NCBI GenBank assembly: GCA_010093705.1
Contig: MU006104.1
Location: 186,001 to 250,000 of the forward strand
Length of the DNA stretch: 64,000 nucleotides
Reading direction: 5' to 3'
Source: Patellaria atrata CBS 101060
Taxonomy: Eukaryota > Ascomycota > Dothideomycetes > Patellariales > Patellariaceae
A program made the position numbers and the translations under genes. Under the pieces are notes generated by a model, which saw only the letters and a program-made list of their open reading frames with translations, was not told where the DNA came from and made no database searches. Shown here one piece after another: positions 33,504 to 45,961 of this stretch; the first letter of the stretch is position 1, and each line of letters begins with the position of its first letter.

Positions 33504-35700
33504 TTCAATGATTAGTTTGTTTGTATAACGGAGTAATAGGCAAAGAGATATTAGGTAGAAAGCGCAATGAATTTTTTACATTAATGTATAAATACTTGGG
33601 AAGGTTTGTTGGATGATGGGCTGATACAATGTATAATATAGCAGCATATCTGTTTAGAAACCTTATTGTTCTTAATCATTTTTCTGTAAAAACGTGCGTG
33701 TCTCTATTCTCTTATGCGATAATCGAACTAGGTCGTGCCTTTTCTTCTCTTCTATCCACAATCCACATTTCTTTCTCATCTTTCGGACATTCGCGGATTG
33801 TGGTGACCGAGCCGGGCCTTCCGGATACCAAGAATAACAGAGGGATGGGATACCTTATAAGAAATTGTCCCTAGGATGGTGCTGCGCAAAGAAGGACGAT
33901 TCCGAAACCTCTCGTCAACTGGATCCCAGATCATGATAGCGATTTGATCCCAAAGGTGCAGATTTGGATCCTCCTTTCGAACCACACTTCAGTACATTGT
34001 TCTAGAAGGAAGGAGTCGGCGTCCTGATTGCGTATAAGTAGCGGCTGTGATATATATTTGACATAGATCGTCACTGCTGTAGGCCTAGCATCCTGTAGGG
34101 CTGAAATAGCCTATGTCTAAGGATTAAGGGGACAAGGGAAAGGATGGTGTTGTGATTCATGCTTTAAGTCAGCTGGGTGTATGAGTAATCATCCATCGCC
34201 TTCCCCGGACGATCAGTTCATGGATGGGGACGTCGATGGGGATTTAGAATGCTTGTTGTAGGAAAAATTACATGTGGGGTCCCTCCGTTTTGGTATTCAA
34301 ACACACAGTGAACGTCTGATGACAAAGTGTTGTAATTTTGAGATGATCCGGAGATAAGGCCGGTTCGCCGTCTTAAATGCGTGTAGAGTAGATGATGCGG
34401 TAGCCAGGCGCAGTCTTTTACAGTAAACAACTCTCTGACTCACAAGGGACTTCTTGGACGATAGTTACGGTCAAGAAGGATCATATCGAGACATTCCAGA
34501 CGCTCCCGCACGAGATTAGAAACAAACCGCAAGGCAGTCATCGTGGAGAATCGAAGTCTTGGCGTTGCGCAATGTTCACCTTGAGTTACCCCGAGCCGTC
34601 GAAGATCTTCAGAGATAGGAAGACCACGTTCAAACTGTGGTCGCAACGTCGCAACCTTCACCGCAATAACTTCACACGCCATCGTACACACAACATACTC
34701 TGTGCATGTCGCCACTCTACTGACCGTAGTAATCTATACAGTCATCGGAATTTGCGGCTTTCTGCCTGAACACTACCAGGACAAGACGAGTGCACAATAA
34801 TTGCGAGCTCCAGACTCCATGTGAAATTGCCAGTTCAGGTATTGTCCCGCTGATCATTCTTAGAAATACACTCATAAAGTGGACAAAACGAAAACTAACT
34901 CTCTCTTCAGCATTAGGCAACATCTGGATATACGCAACAGCTTCACCCCGCCGACTACCTGACATTGACTCTATGGTGAGGTCCGTTTAGTGGTCGGCCT
35001 TACCTCCACATCCCCGTTGGCCGTAGACTCTCTGTTCTGCGGTAAAAGTGAGCGCATTGCAAACTCGGAACGGAAGTACCTGCACCACCGTTATCTTTCG
35101 AGGCTGGCACCACTTACCGGAAGATACTCTACGAGCATAAGGTCTCTAGCAATCAACTGTGTGTGAAAGAGGCTGCCTCGAAAGACTGGCTATACTTGAG
35201 TATCGGACGAGATCAGGGAGCGGATCTTATTTCAACTTCTAGGCAAAGAGCCCGTGACGTGGCTAGCATTGATTCCACTAGCCAGCCCTCATCGTGCTGT
35301 ATTCCAATTACTGGCTGTGGCTCGGCACGCTTTTGCTTCGCTACATGAGCGTGCCCCATCCTATAACTGACTAAGGCATCCCTCAATCGGCACAGAATCG
35401 TGAGGTTGGGTTATCCAACCAAGCAGAGTTCCCACCCAGCCCCCATCCTGGAAGGGGGTGCATCAGCCAACTTCCCAACTACAGAAAGGGCAACGGCATT
35501 GTCCGATCTAACAGGGGATTATTAAGTCATTGGCACATCAGTCATTCGCTTGTTGGCTTATTAAGGGATTTTGAGACTCTCCACACCGTGGGATTCTTTA
35601 GGTTGCCCACCTTACATATTACTCTTAGTCCGTTATACGGATTTTGTGAGCTTTCCAATCCGTTCAGCTTATTCATTGAACGGTCTTTCCTTTGACCGCA
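33504..35700. other. Long intergenic region, no gene seen
   Basis: About 2.2 kb. Short minus-strand frames of 91 and 82 codons (34440-34965) lie side by side but show no domain and no clear splice link. Nothing else recognised: no repeat, tRNA or transposon ends. Confidence 0.4.
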
Positions 35701-38641
35701 ATGACGCTCACTACACCCCCTTCTACCACATCCTCCAGCGCTGGACAATCTCCGGACGCGCAGTACCGAGTTGTACGAAAGCGGAATCGAGTTCCCCTGT
35801 CATGTGGCCCTTGTAGACACCGAAAGTGAGCGGTCTCTCTTTGCCTTGCTTCTTCTGATGTAACTCTTTTGTATTCCTAGTCTTATCCTCTTTGCTAACT
35901 GATCTACTCCAGGCTGAAATGTAACCGTGGTCACCCTTGTGACAACTGCACGAAAAGAGGAGACACAGCATCTTGCACGTATGCTTCACCAAGCAATCGC
36001 AAGAAGAATCAGTCAAGTCATGGCGCTTCCAGCTCTCCCGATGACATGCAGAATCGTATTGACCGTTTAGAAGGCCTTGTACTCGCTTTAATGACAAATG
36101 GCGCTCAATCTGCAGGACCAGCCGCTGCCCACGCCGCTATTGCAGGTACTAGCAGCATCAGCGGAAGCTCTGCGGACGCACCTCTTGATCTTGATATCGA
36201 AAACGATGACACTATCAAGGAGGAGGACGAGGGCGAAGAGAGCGACGTTGATAGAATTGCCAAGTCAATTGGTGTCATGAAAGTTGACAACAATAAGGCA
36301 TTCTTCGCTTCGGAAGCTCATTGGTACGCTATCTTGGGTGAAGTAAGTCTATCGATGCAATCACAAGGGCTTAACTCTGACCAAGATCCTATCAGATATC
36401 TGAAGTCAAGAACTATTTCGCAGAGCATAAGAAGCAGTATGAAGATCAACTTCAGCGATACAAAGCAGCACATCCAGATGAAGACCAACCTGGAACTGCC
36501 CTGCTATTCAGATCAACGAAACAAGCAGATCGCTCAGAGATCCTTGCTTCATTTCCTTCCAAGCAAATGGCCGACAGATTAGTGTCCCGGTACTTCAATA
36601 CTTACGATCCCGCCATCCGTAAGTTCACCGAGCGACTATTCTGAAAGCAGGACTAACAGATTTAGACATAATACACGGACCGACCTTTCAAGTAGAGGCA
36701 AGTAGATTATAGAAAGAGAAACTGAGGTTTCTGCTAATATGAATTTAGTATGATAAACATTGGCAAGCACCTCAGGAAACTCCTATAATTTGGATTGGTA
36801 TGGTGTTTGCGATGATGTGTATTGCGCTCCAGAGCTACAATAGGGCCGGAGATGAACCCCCTGAATTAAGGGGAAAGTCCTGGGAACTTTCCGTCCGGTA
36901 CAGTCGTCTCACAGCACAATGCATTCTTTCAGCAGATGTACTACAACCGATACAATATATGATGGAAACGCTCATTCTCCATATCCATGCAGAGACTTCT
37001 CGCAGTCAAGACGCTGAAGCAGGTGTGCTTGTAACGGTCAGCGTTCTAGTCAGGCTAGCGATGAGGATGGGCTACCATAGGGATTCTGCTCCATACGCCA
37101 CAATTTCACCATTTCAGGGAGAGATGAGAAGAAGAGTGTGGACAGTGATACGACAAGCCGATGCGTTTTTCTCCTCACAATCTGGGATGCCCCATATGAT
37201 AAGATCCACAGATACAAATGTCGAGCTACCTCGGAACATTTACGATGACGAGTTACATGTCGGTATGAAGACTTTACCTCCATCACGACCTGAGAGTGAA
37301 TCAACGCCATGTTCCTACATGATCGCAAAAACAAAGTTCGTCAAAGTTTTTGGCCTTATTCTTGAATTTACGAACATGTTGACCTGCGCACCCTACGACG
37401 AAACTATGCGGTTAGATCAAACCGTCCGAGAGACTCAAGCGTCACTCCCAGCGTATTTTAAGATGCGGTCGATGAACGAATCCATCCATGATTCCGCAAC
37501 CATTATTATGCAGCGTTTCAGCCTTGACCTTTTTTATCTGAAGAGTTTGTGCTTATTACATCGCAAGCTACTTGGTCCTTCAAGGATATACCCTCGTTTA
37601 GCGTATTCTAGACGTACGTGTATTGATGCGTGTCTCGGAATGTTGCGCCATCAGGCGACCTTGCAGCAAGAAGCGCAACCTGGCGGACGTTTACGAGGCG
37701 TTAAATGGCACATCTCGTCCTTAACCACGGCCGATTTCCTCCTCTCGGCCATGATTGTCTGTTTAGATCTCTACCACACCGCGGAAGATGAACAGAAGGG
37801 CCGGCCACGATCTACTGATACCTACACTGCTACACAACATAATCAGGAAGAGATGTTGGCCGCGATAGAGCACGCACTTAGCATCTGGGACTCTCTCCGT
37901 GAACACTCTATGGAAGCCTACAAAGCTCATGCAACTCTGAGCGTCATGATCAACAAGCTCAAAACACATCAGGCTCGCAGACAAGCACAACAAAATTTCG
38001 CTGCCTCCTTCCCGGACAACGCATTCAATGATGATTCAAAGGTAGCCCCGGAGCACTCGGCGGCTATGACGCTGGGAATGTTGAGTACAGGAGCTTTGAC
38101 CCCGAATACGGCCAACATGTTCAATTCACAGTCCAACGTTAATGCGGGGATGATGGTTGGCGACTGGAACCAACCGACGGGTCTCACACCACAGTATTCC
38201 GGCTTGAATGCACCGGATATAAATGGGCCGGCTAATGCTCCAAGTCCATTCTCACTCTTTGCTCCCGGTATGGGATTTCAGGAACTACCTCCTACTACCA
38301 ACATTGACTGGGTAAGTGCAGATATTATATTTAAATTGAGCGGAACACTCATCCCATGAACTGCTCTATCCCTTATAATATTCCCACCGACCTTATTCAG
38401 TATATTTTTACTTTTTACTGCAGCACTAATAATCGTACAGGATGCCTGGGACTCATACATCCAAGGTTCCACCGACCCGAGCCACATATGGACAGACCCA
38501 AACATGGTCCTTCCCGACGTCCAGGTCGATAATGTCGGCCAACAAGGCCAGAGCCAGAATACCGGTACCAATACCGGAAATCAACAGCAGCAGCAGCAGC
38601 AGCAGATGGGAAACATGTTTTCGGGCGGCTCGGTCTATTGA
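35701..38641 (+). CDS. Zn2Cys6 fungal transcription factor
   Basis: Six exons give 857 residues: 35701-35825, 35913-36342, 36396-36618, 36666-36697, 36749-38311 and 38441-38641. The Zn2Cys6 cluster (about residues 35-65) has the pattern C-x2-C-x6-C-x5-C-x2-C-x8-C and is split by intron 1 between CRHRK and LKC, a common position. A short linker and coiled segment (MQNRIDRLEGLVLALM) suggest dimerisation. An acidic block follows, then a fungal-specific transcription factor middle domain (YFNTYDP, IIHGPTFQVEYDKHW, AMRMGYHRD, GEMRRRVWTVIRQADAF, GMPHMI). The C-terminus is Gln/Asn-rich with an eight-Gln run. Intron 4 has a GCAAGT donor. Targets are unknown; the upstream beta-glucosidase and its own gene are candidates only by position. 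Confidence 0.9.
38582..38605 (+). repeat. CAA/CAG run encoding eight Gln
   Basis: One CAA and seven CAG codons in the last exon of the Zn2Cys6 gene. Length polymorphism between isolates is likely. Confidence 0.9.
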
Positions 38642-39240
38642 GTCCCAGAGGACCAATTTTAGGAGATTATCTCAACATTTTCTATGAAGGAGGCGTCGGA
38701 ATAAGGAATGGGCAGAAAAGTTCTTGTTCATCGACGTAGGTTCGAATCCGTCTGGAGCGGACAAGAGTGGGGACGTGGAGAGAAAAAGAGCAGGGGTATG
38801 ATTACTGTATGGGAATGAGATGGAACGGAAACGGTTCATGGCTGCTTAGGGTTTGCGGAGGGACGGGTGATGGATGAGGCATGTTAAGATACCAAAAAAT
38901 CCCTTTGTTTTCTACTTGGGAAACCTTCTTTCCTCTATGTCGCTGCTTTGGCGCCCGTGCGAGATTTGGGATGTATGAATAGTTCTAGGGTTTTTTGATG
39001 GGGCTGTGGTGATGGCTACTCCGCTTAATTCTTACCCGGTGAGGGGAGAATACATTGATAAATGTATGTTGTATTGATGGTTGGTGTGGTGTGATATTCG
39101 TCTCTTACTAACTAACTGCTATTCTTGACTGTTTTATCAGGTCCAGAAGCGAGTGCAAGCACGCTGGAACCAAGAGTGGACAGTACGGTACCAGGAAGCA
39201 GGGACGGGAATACAGAAATAGCAAGTTAGCTTACTTGTAC

Positions 39241-39260
39241 TACTGTACTGTACTGTACTG
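39241..39260. repeat. (TACTG)x4 microsatellite
   Basis: Four perfect copies of the 5-mer TACTG, preceded by GTAC. Related GTACTGTAC pieces recur over the next 650 bp. Confidence 0.9.
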
Positions 39261-39751
39261 TTCTATACCACACCCCCGCGAGCCTACCTCCGCATCTTCC
39301 GCTACAATACGAATCTGGACCTGTCCTTAGGTTGTGCTCGATTCGTATTGTACTGTGTTGTGCTTTACTGTCCTATATCGCACTGGACGGTACACCACGA
39401 ACTAAGCTTCGCCTCAGTCATCCGATATGAGCGTCGGGTGGGTATGGGGGAAATGTAGTACAATACAGTACACTACACTGCGCCTTAATTCCGACGACGA
39501 TACGATTAGGTTCCATACGAGGTTCGTACAGTCGGAACAGACCTCTCGTCCCGTACTGGAGCAAAGGAGGTCCTTGCAGAGACACTCTATTCGCGTGAGT
39601 TTCTGTGTACTGTACAGCTTCCCTGTAGCAACTATACCACACCGGGTACAGCACCACCACCAACTTCTCCCCAGTCCAAGCAGTCACGGCCCTCAGCAAG
39701 CATGCAAGAATTTAATTAATTATCATCTAACCATGATCTCATTGGTATACT

Positions 39752-39907
39752 CCCACATAACCATACTACCACAGTACAGTACCAACTCCACCCATACCCC
39801 TTTTCCGTGTCCCAACCCACCAATTAACCCCCACATAACCCTACTACCACAGTACAGTATCAAGTCCACCCATACCCCTTTTCCGCGTCCCAAACCACCA
39901 ATTAACC
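39752..39907. repeat. 78-bp tandem duplication
   Basis: Two adjacent copies with a 78-bp period. Each contains CACATAACC, then CTACCACAGTACAGTA, CCACCCATACCCCTTTTCCG and CCACCAATTAACCC. The copies differ at only a few bases, so the duplication is recent. It lies just past the 3' end of the PX-domain gene. Confidence 0.9.
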
Positions 39908-39920
39908 CTCCACTTTTCCG

Positions 39921-42900
39921 TTACCCCGCCAACACATTCCTCAACATGGTAACAAAGCTCTCATGCACCTTCCTCAACTCCACGATATCCGGCTTGACCG
40001 GCTCGCCCGCCCTCCGTCTCAGATGATCCTGACTTCTCGCTCTCCTCTTCCTCTCCGCCGCAATGGGATCAGCAGCATCGGCGTCGTCGTCCTCGGAATC
40101 GCTGTCCTCGTACGCGCTTTCGTCGTCGAGTTCGAGGTCTTGGATGTCGAGCTGAAATGACAGGTTAGTCATGAATTCCAAAGAACACATTTAAAATGCG
40201 AAGAAAAGTGGGGGGTGTAGGAAAATTACCTCGTTCAACCCGAAGTCACTGCTCCTGAATGTATCCAATCCAGGGACGACATCGTGGTTGGTGGAACCCT
40301 GCGCTGCCATCTTCTGCCGCGTCTTGTCTTGGTGCCACTTCTTTCGCGCGTGTTGCCACTTGATCAGGCTGTTGATCTCCTTGACTGCGGCGTCTTTTTG
40401 GATCAAGCCCATATCGATGGCGCCCTGGAAGAGAGCGTTCATGTCCAACTTTGCGCCGTTACGCGGGCCCTTGCGTAAGAATTCAAGTATACCTTCCAGC
40501 CAACCCATTAGGGAATTGAAAAGGCCGTTATCGTGGATGTGGACTTCATGGACGAATTTATAGAAATTGTCTTCGTGGCGGGCGCAGAGGTCGATGAATG
40601 CTTGGACTGTCTGGTTGGGGTCTGCTGATACATCCTGCCGCTGTGCTGCTTCTACGACCTTGATTGTGTCATCGACGAAAAGAGCGAAATCGGTAATGCT
40701 GTTGTATACGTTGGCGGATTTGTAGACCCGGACGAGGGGTTCGTAGAAGATGGTAAACAGGTCACGGAAGAGTTGTAGCGTTGTCGGCTACCAGAATAGA
40801 GTTAGTGATTTTTTCCCACCAAGGTAATATCAGATAAGGCACCATGAATATCTCACCTCTTCGATGATCTGCAACATCATCAATTTATCCCTTTGACGTA
40901 CATATAGCTTGGATAACTGCTTCAGATATGCAAACTTTTCTGCACCTTGTTTCATTTCATCGTCAACCTACCCAGGAAGTTAGCTTCGTACTTGCAATTA
41001 GGGATATGTACATGACGGTCTTTTTCTACTCACATTCTCCACGGCATTATTCCAAGCTACATAAGCATTGAATACGGTCCCTATCTGTTCTGAGCTGAGC
41101 TCCGGTCCGTAGTATTCCGTCCTGAGGACTACGACTAAAAGGTCGACTCTCTCGTTTTCTGCTTCTTCTCTAATAGCGTATTTAACGTCTTCATCAGCTT
41201 CGGTGAAGGATTTTATCTTTGCACATAGCACGGGATCACCAATCTTGGCCGCTACCGAGTCTATGGTTTTCTGCACAGTTCTAATACCATCATTGATCGC
41301 CATACCAAAGATGCGTTGCAGTAGCGAACGTGCGCCGAAGGGTTGAGCGAGAAAGAGATCAAGGACACCGGCCATAACGGCAGCAGGATTAGCGATGCGG
41401 ATAACATTCTTTAGTACGCTATATGGAACAAGGGAATGAATGCGTTTCGCTTGAGCAAAGAGCTCGGGCGAGTTATCTTCAGCGAGGAACAAATGATAGA
41501 TCGTGGCGGCGACTTCTATTCGAAGCCATTCGGCGAACTTTTGATACTCCGGTCTCAATTCCGAGATCTTGTTCTTGACTTTGATTTCCTGGAAAAGACT
41601 TGAAAGCCCGTTGCTTTCGACGATCTCTCGCCTGAACTTCTCCATATGAATATCAAGCTCTGCAGCTCGCTTCCTTGCGATTTCGTAGAACTGTCTCTGC
41701 TCTTCGATACGCTTTTCATCCATCTCCTTTCTACGGGCAACATCTTCAAGCTCCTCCTCATTCGGAGTGATCTTATCAGCTGTCAGGAATTCTTTTATCG
41801 CATTTGAATTAGCAATCTGCTCATTCTGAAGATAATTCCTGAGAAAAGCGCGAAGTGAGACCCGTTGTTCTTCCCGGTAAAGTATATGTTGTTCCTTATA
41901 GTTTAAGTTCTCTATTGATGCTCGTGGTGAATTTGACCCTCGTAATGACGTTGATGACCGGTTACGGGCGTGGCTACCGCTACCGCTGAACGGGAGATAG
42001 CTTCGAAAGCCCCCTCCACCGTCCGGGGGTTCCAATGTAGAGGTTTCTTGAGTTGACGAAGATGATAAAGAATCTGCATCATCATCATTTGAGGAAATCA
42101 TTGTGGCATTGCTTTTGTTTTTCCTAGGCAGAGGCGGAAGTACTTTTCCGGGTAATTCAAGTCGTATTCGTTTATAAAGGTTCGCAAAGTCTGCATACCG
42201 CCTTCCTACGTAGTGTTCAGGTTTTGAGCCCTGTTGAACTCGGATCAGAAACTCCTGTATGACGGTCAGCATTGTTGTCAAGTCCGCCCTCCCTGAAGTA
42301 GTGTCTCTTACGGCGTGTGAATGGTAACGCATATGCCTCTTAATCGAGGTTGTCCGTACTGCTGCCACGTTGACATCCCAACCATTTATATGATGGCCAC
42401 TTGGTGCATTCGCGACGAGACCACCATCATTAGCACCTCTCTCTACTACCTCTATTTCGGAGAAGCGTATTCGTTCTTCATAACCTGATGCAGTAGGTAT
42501 GCCTGAAACCATCATGAGCTCAACTAGCTTCTCAGCCTTGAGTGCTAACTTTCTTCGCTTCGTCTCCTCTAATCTGTCCTCGGATGAAGATATGTGCTTG
42601 TTTGCAAAGGACTCTAGGAACTATGAATCGCATTCCAGACACGTTAGCTGCATCCCAATAACTCTTCCCCTGAGCACCACTCACAACTTGTAGTTTGTCT
42701 TGCCAGAACTCTTTTTCTCGCGCCTTGTCCAAGAATGGGAAATTGCGGACATGATGTACGAATATGTAGCGTAATATAGGAAGTTCGGAGTCTTGAGGGG
42801 CGACTTCGCCTGCGTCTGAACGGAAGGGAGCACCGAATCTCTGAAGGGCTGTGGGGGACGACAGTTCGGAGATCTCATTCTTGCTTTGTTGCGAGATCAA

Positions 42901-43179
42901 TTCTCGTTTTAGGTCTATATGTGTTTAGCGATGGCCTCAATGTACCAGATATACAACGCTAAGAAGCTTACAATGCTCCTGTTTACCGGTCAGGATAGAA
43001 CCAGGAGGAAGTACTGATGCGGTAGACGTGAATGAGTGTTCTGATCTGTCCAGTTGCTGTCGCAAAGGTTGTGCTTGAAAATATGTTGATCCTGGAGAAT
43101 CGGAGTTGGTAACAGGTGGAGATTGTAGTTGGATGGTATTTCCGTTGACTGCTAAGTCAGGAATTGAGTTGTCCGCCAT
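39921..43179 (-). CDS. PX domain protein with PXB and DUF3818 (Lec1-type)
   Basis: Six exons give 974 residues: 43179-42972, 42914-42685, 42620-41034, 40967-40857, 40787-40230 and 40151-39921. A disordered N-terminus leads into the PXB (PX-associated) region: LKRELISQQSKNEISELSSPTAL, LPILRYIFVHHVRNFPFLD, FWQDKLQVFLESFANKHISSS. The PX lipid-binding domain follows (LTTMLTVIQEFLIRVQQ, EHYVGRRYADFANLYKRI, LPPLPRKN). After a Ser-rich insert comes LRAFLRNYLQNEQIANS. The long alpha-helical DUF3818 region fills most of the C-terminal half (WLRIEVAATIYHLFLAEDNSPELFAQAK and onward). The end is acidic. This order matches yeast YPR097W/Lec1, linked to lipid and sterol handling at organelle membranes. Binding to phosphoinositides is a family inference. 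Confidence 0.88.
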
Positions 43180-44050
43180 ACTGTGAAAGCAAGGGAGTTC
43201 AGGGTCATAGAATGAGGCTGATCGTGATCTTCAGTGGAGATATAAAGCAGTCGGCACGTATGATGGTAGTAAAACGAGTACGCGTGGACAGTGGGCTAAG
43301 TAAGGGCGAAGTAAGCTTCACACAGCAACACAGAGCGGGAAAGATGCCGGCCTGAAGAGGTAGATGGCAGTGAGGACTCTATTATGGGAGTGAAGAGGAA
43401 GTAAACCAAGAGTACTAAGAAAAACAGGTCACAATCAAGGTTAGAGGAGATTTGTTGCCAAGTAGGTATAAAGTTGAGCAATTGGAAGTGTGTACGACAA
43501 GGAACTGTTGTCATCCATGCCAGAGGGGTGACGTCCGGCCAAACTTGGATTTCCCGCCTGCACCGTGGGGTCAGTTGGTCACTCCGTTGGAGCTGTGGGT
43601 TGGAATAACCCAAGCGTGTCAGTCGACGTCAATTCTAATAGGAAAGTCTGAGATTCTGTTGTGTCATATGAAGTCTACCTCAAACATGTCCGGGTATCCT
43701 GCATACGTCTGAGTCTCCCGGTCAGCAGTTCTTACAGAAAAGATACTGTATTGTACTGTACGGTACAACATGGAAGTGACTAATAATAAATAGAAGGTAC
43801 GGCGGGGCTCTTGAAGCCAAGGAGTCCGAATGAACTGACAGATCCGCGAAGCTTGGCAGACGATCATGCTTTGATGGCAACTGCAGCCCTGACGCGGCCT
43901 GAAGTTTCAAGCTGGAAGTATTCGAGCCGTAACGTTGCCATCTCGACATAATAAACATATGTGTTTTATGATACTGTTGAGACAAAAACAGGATACCTGT
44001 AGGATACAGAGAACTATCAGCTCTATTATAGAAGAGCACAGTCTCCCATT
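43180..44050. other. Intergenic, no gene seen
   Basis: Promoter of the PX gene and 3' region of the dioxygenase. A GTACTGTACGGTAC cluster lies at about 43747-43768. No gene recognised. Confidence 0.45.
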
Positions 44051-45610
44051 CTATCTCAAAAAGAACGAATTCTGAAGAGCTCCATGAGGGTCATATTTCT
44101 CAGTCAAGACCCTTAATCTACTGCGGAAAACGTCCTCGTCGACGTAAGCTCCCTTGAGCCATCTGCTTCCCTTAGATGGGTCAAACGCCCGTCGAGCATG
44201 GAGCACTCGTCTGTTGTTGAATATCACACACTCCCCCTCCTCCAAGCGCTTCTCGAATATCGCAGACTCCGAGTTCACCAAGTCTGAGAACATACAAGCC
44301 GCCTTGTGGTACTCTCTGAATTTCTTGTCACCGTTGGGGAAAATGAATGGTCCTTGAAAAGGAGGTGACCAGTTAACATAGTCCATCATGTTTCGAGCAT
44401 ACTTCCCCGACGCCCCTCTCACGTTTCCTAATCCCTGTAGAGAGCGCATTTCGAACGTTGGCCGCTCGAACCTATAATGCTGATTGTCGTTCTTGTAGTG
44501 ATGCAGGACAGGGAGGTTCTTAAGAACCCTGAAAGATGCATAATCTGTGTTTCGTATAGTATCTGCGGCGAGGAGAGAATCAGAAAAGATTGACTCCCCG
44601 CCAGGAGCTTTGGCATGGAGAGAATGGAGAAGCTGTAGATAAGGAGGGTTCGCCATATACCTGCAATAATCCTAGTTTAGTCGATACTCGATTGGTAGTG
44701 TAGGTATTTGACACTTCTCCAGGCTTAGACTTTATCCACAAAGTTGTATCAATAGGTTATTGATTTTCGGCAGACATGAGAGTAGGTATAGAAGATTAGA
44801 AGGGACTTACAATAGATCCATATGTAGCCCTAGGAATTGGTGAGTATAGGCTACATTCTTTGCATCTACTTTTGACTTGACATCCCATGTCCGCCCATAA
44901 AAAGTGTCCCGCAAAGATCCAATCCGGCTGATTATAACTTCCACCGATTGTTCGGAAGGTGGTACATTCTTAAGGAAAAGAAGGCCATGGGTGTCTAACA
45001 TCTGTAGACCAGCAAATAGTCCGTGGTCATCATGCATCCAGTCATCAAATTCAATATATTTTACGTCCTCGAGCATTTTTTCCTGATCCCATCGTACCCG
45101 TTCATCCTGTTTAACCCTCTGAAACGACTGCCAATCAGCATACGACCTATTCACGGTATCGGCTGGAAATCGGGTACGATGTGATTCGGGATATCCAGGA
45201 AGATCATTCTGCCACTTGAGAGTAACGCTCGTCTTGCTAGGGCCTAGCTCTTTAACGGCGAGAATATCGGCCGGAATGTCTGATGTTTGGAATGTCTTTT
45301 GCTTTGTCGATGGATCAACGCAGAGCTCGCAAGTACAACTATCTCTTAGGAATATACTATCATATACCGGTCCTCCAGGAACGAGTCGAAGTTCCTTCTG
45401 GAACCTCTCATCAAGTTGGTCCTGCCACCACTGGGTTTGAGGTAACTGTGACGATGATTCTTCCCCGTTTGGAATTTTTGATTCTGATTTGACGAATTGC
45501 TCTTTGACATCGGAGGGATCTTCCTTAAACACCTGACGAACAGCATTGAATACATCTTGACCGGATATGTCCGAGTTTTTTTCGACAACGCTCTCTTTGG
45601 ACGGTTGCGG

Positions 45611-45641
<31 letters not shown>

Positions 45642-45751
45642 AGTATGCGCGCCGTCTTCAACAGACGCGTTTGAGATCTCCTCGAGCGCGAAATGCGCCC
45701 ACATATTTGCTGCGTATCCCGAAAAGCACATCTGAAATTAGAAGGGTGCAT
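44051..45751 (-). CDS. Gamma-butyrobetaine dioxygenase-like enzyme (carnitine synthesis), mitochondrial
   Basis: Exons 45751-44811 and 44660-44051 give 516 residues. The Arg-rich, acid-poor start (MHPSNFRCAFRDTQQ) looks like a mitochondrial presequence and runs into a ten-Gln tract. An N-terminal zinc-binding DUF971-type segment holds DSIFLRDSCTCELCVD. The TauD-like catalytic domain provides the iron ligands: the HMD triad pair in LGLHMDLLYMANPPYLQLL, and the distal His in NNRRVLHARRAFD. The family hydroxylates gamma-butyrobetaine to L-carnitine with 2-oxoglutarate and Fe(II). Trimethyllysine dioxygenase is a close alternative and cannot be excluded by eye. The gene is head-to-head with a mitochondrial carrier gene, 210 bp apart. 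The ATG at 45751 is the first convincing start. Confidence 0.87.
45611..45640 (-). repeat. (TTG/CAA)x10 run encoding poly-Gln
   Basis: Ten CAA codons on the minus strand directly after the putative presequence of the dioxygenase. A pure trinucleotide run, so likely to vary in length. Confidence 0.92.
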
Positions 45752-45961
45752 TATCAATAAAAAGGAGGGGTGGATAGATTCCCTTTTCGTCTAGAAGGAA
45801 AGCGTACAGTTGTTGACATACAGCCCCTGGAGCTCTCAAGAGAAGCCGCGGCAATCACCGGCGAAGAGCTTGCTCCGGGCAAGGGATTCCGCTCGCCCAG
45901 ATGTTCACACCTCAACTCCTTCTTTCTCCCTCTCAATTGATTCAGATCAGAAGCCGGATGT

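Larger units (their letters stand above)
38642..39920. other. Convergent intergenic region rich in GTACTGTAC-like motifs
   Basis: Lies between the 3' ends of the transcription factor and the PX protein. It holds a TACTG array, a 78-bp tandem duplication, and many GTACTGTAC/GTACAGTAC pieces. A 199-codon plus-strand frame (39427-40026) is built from these repeats and is not taken as a gene. Confidence 0.6.

Noticed and set aside
34440-34965. Two neighbouring minus-strand frames (91 and 82 codons)
   Set aside because: No domain, no clear start or splice pair joining them, and no conserved-looking motif.
38739-38749. GGTTCGAATCC, resembling a tRNA T-loop
   Set aside because: The flanks do not form a five-base T-stem and no D-arm, anticodon arm or acceptor stem can be drawn around it.
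39427-40026. 199-codon plus-strand frame
   Set aside because: Built from the 78-bp duplication and GTAC repeats and runs antisense into the PX gene last exon; composition is not protein-like.
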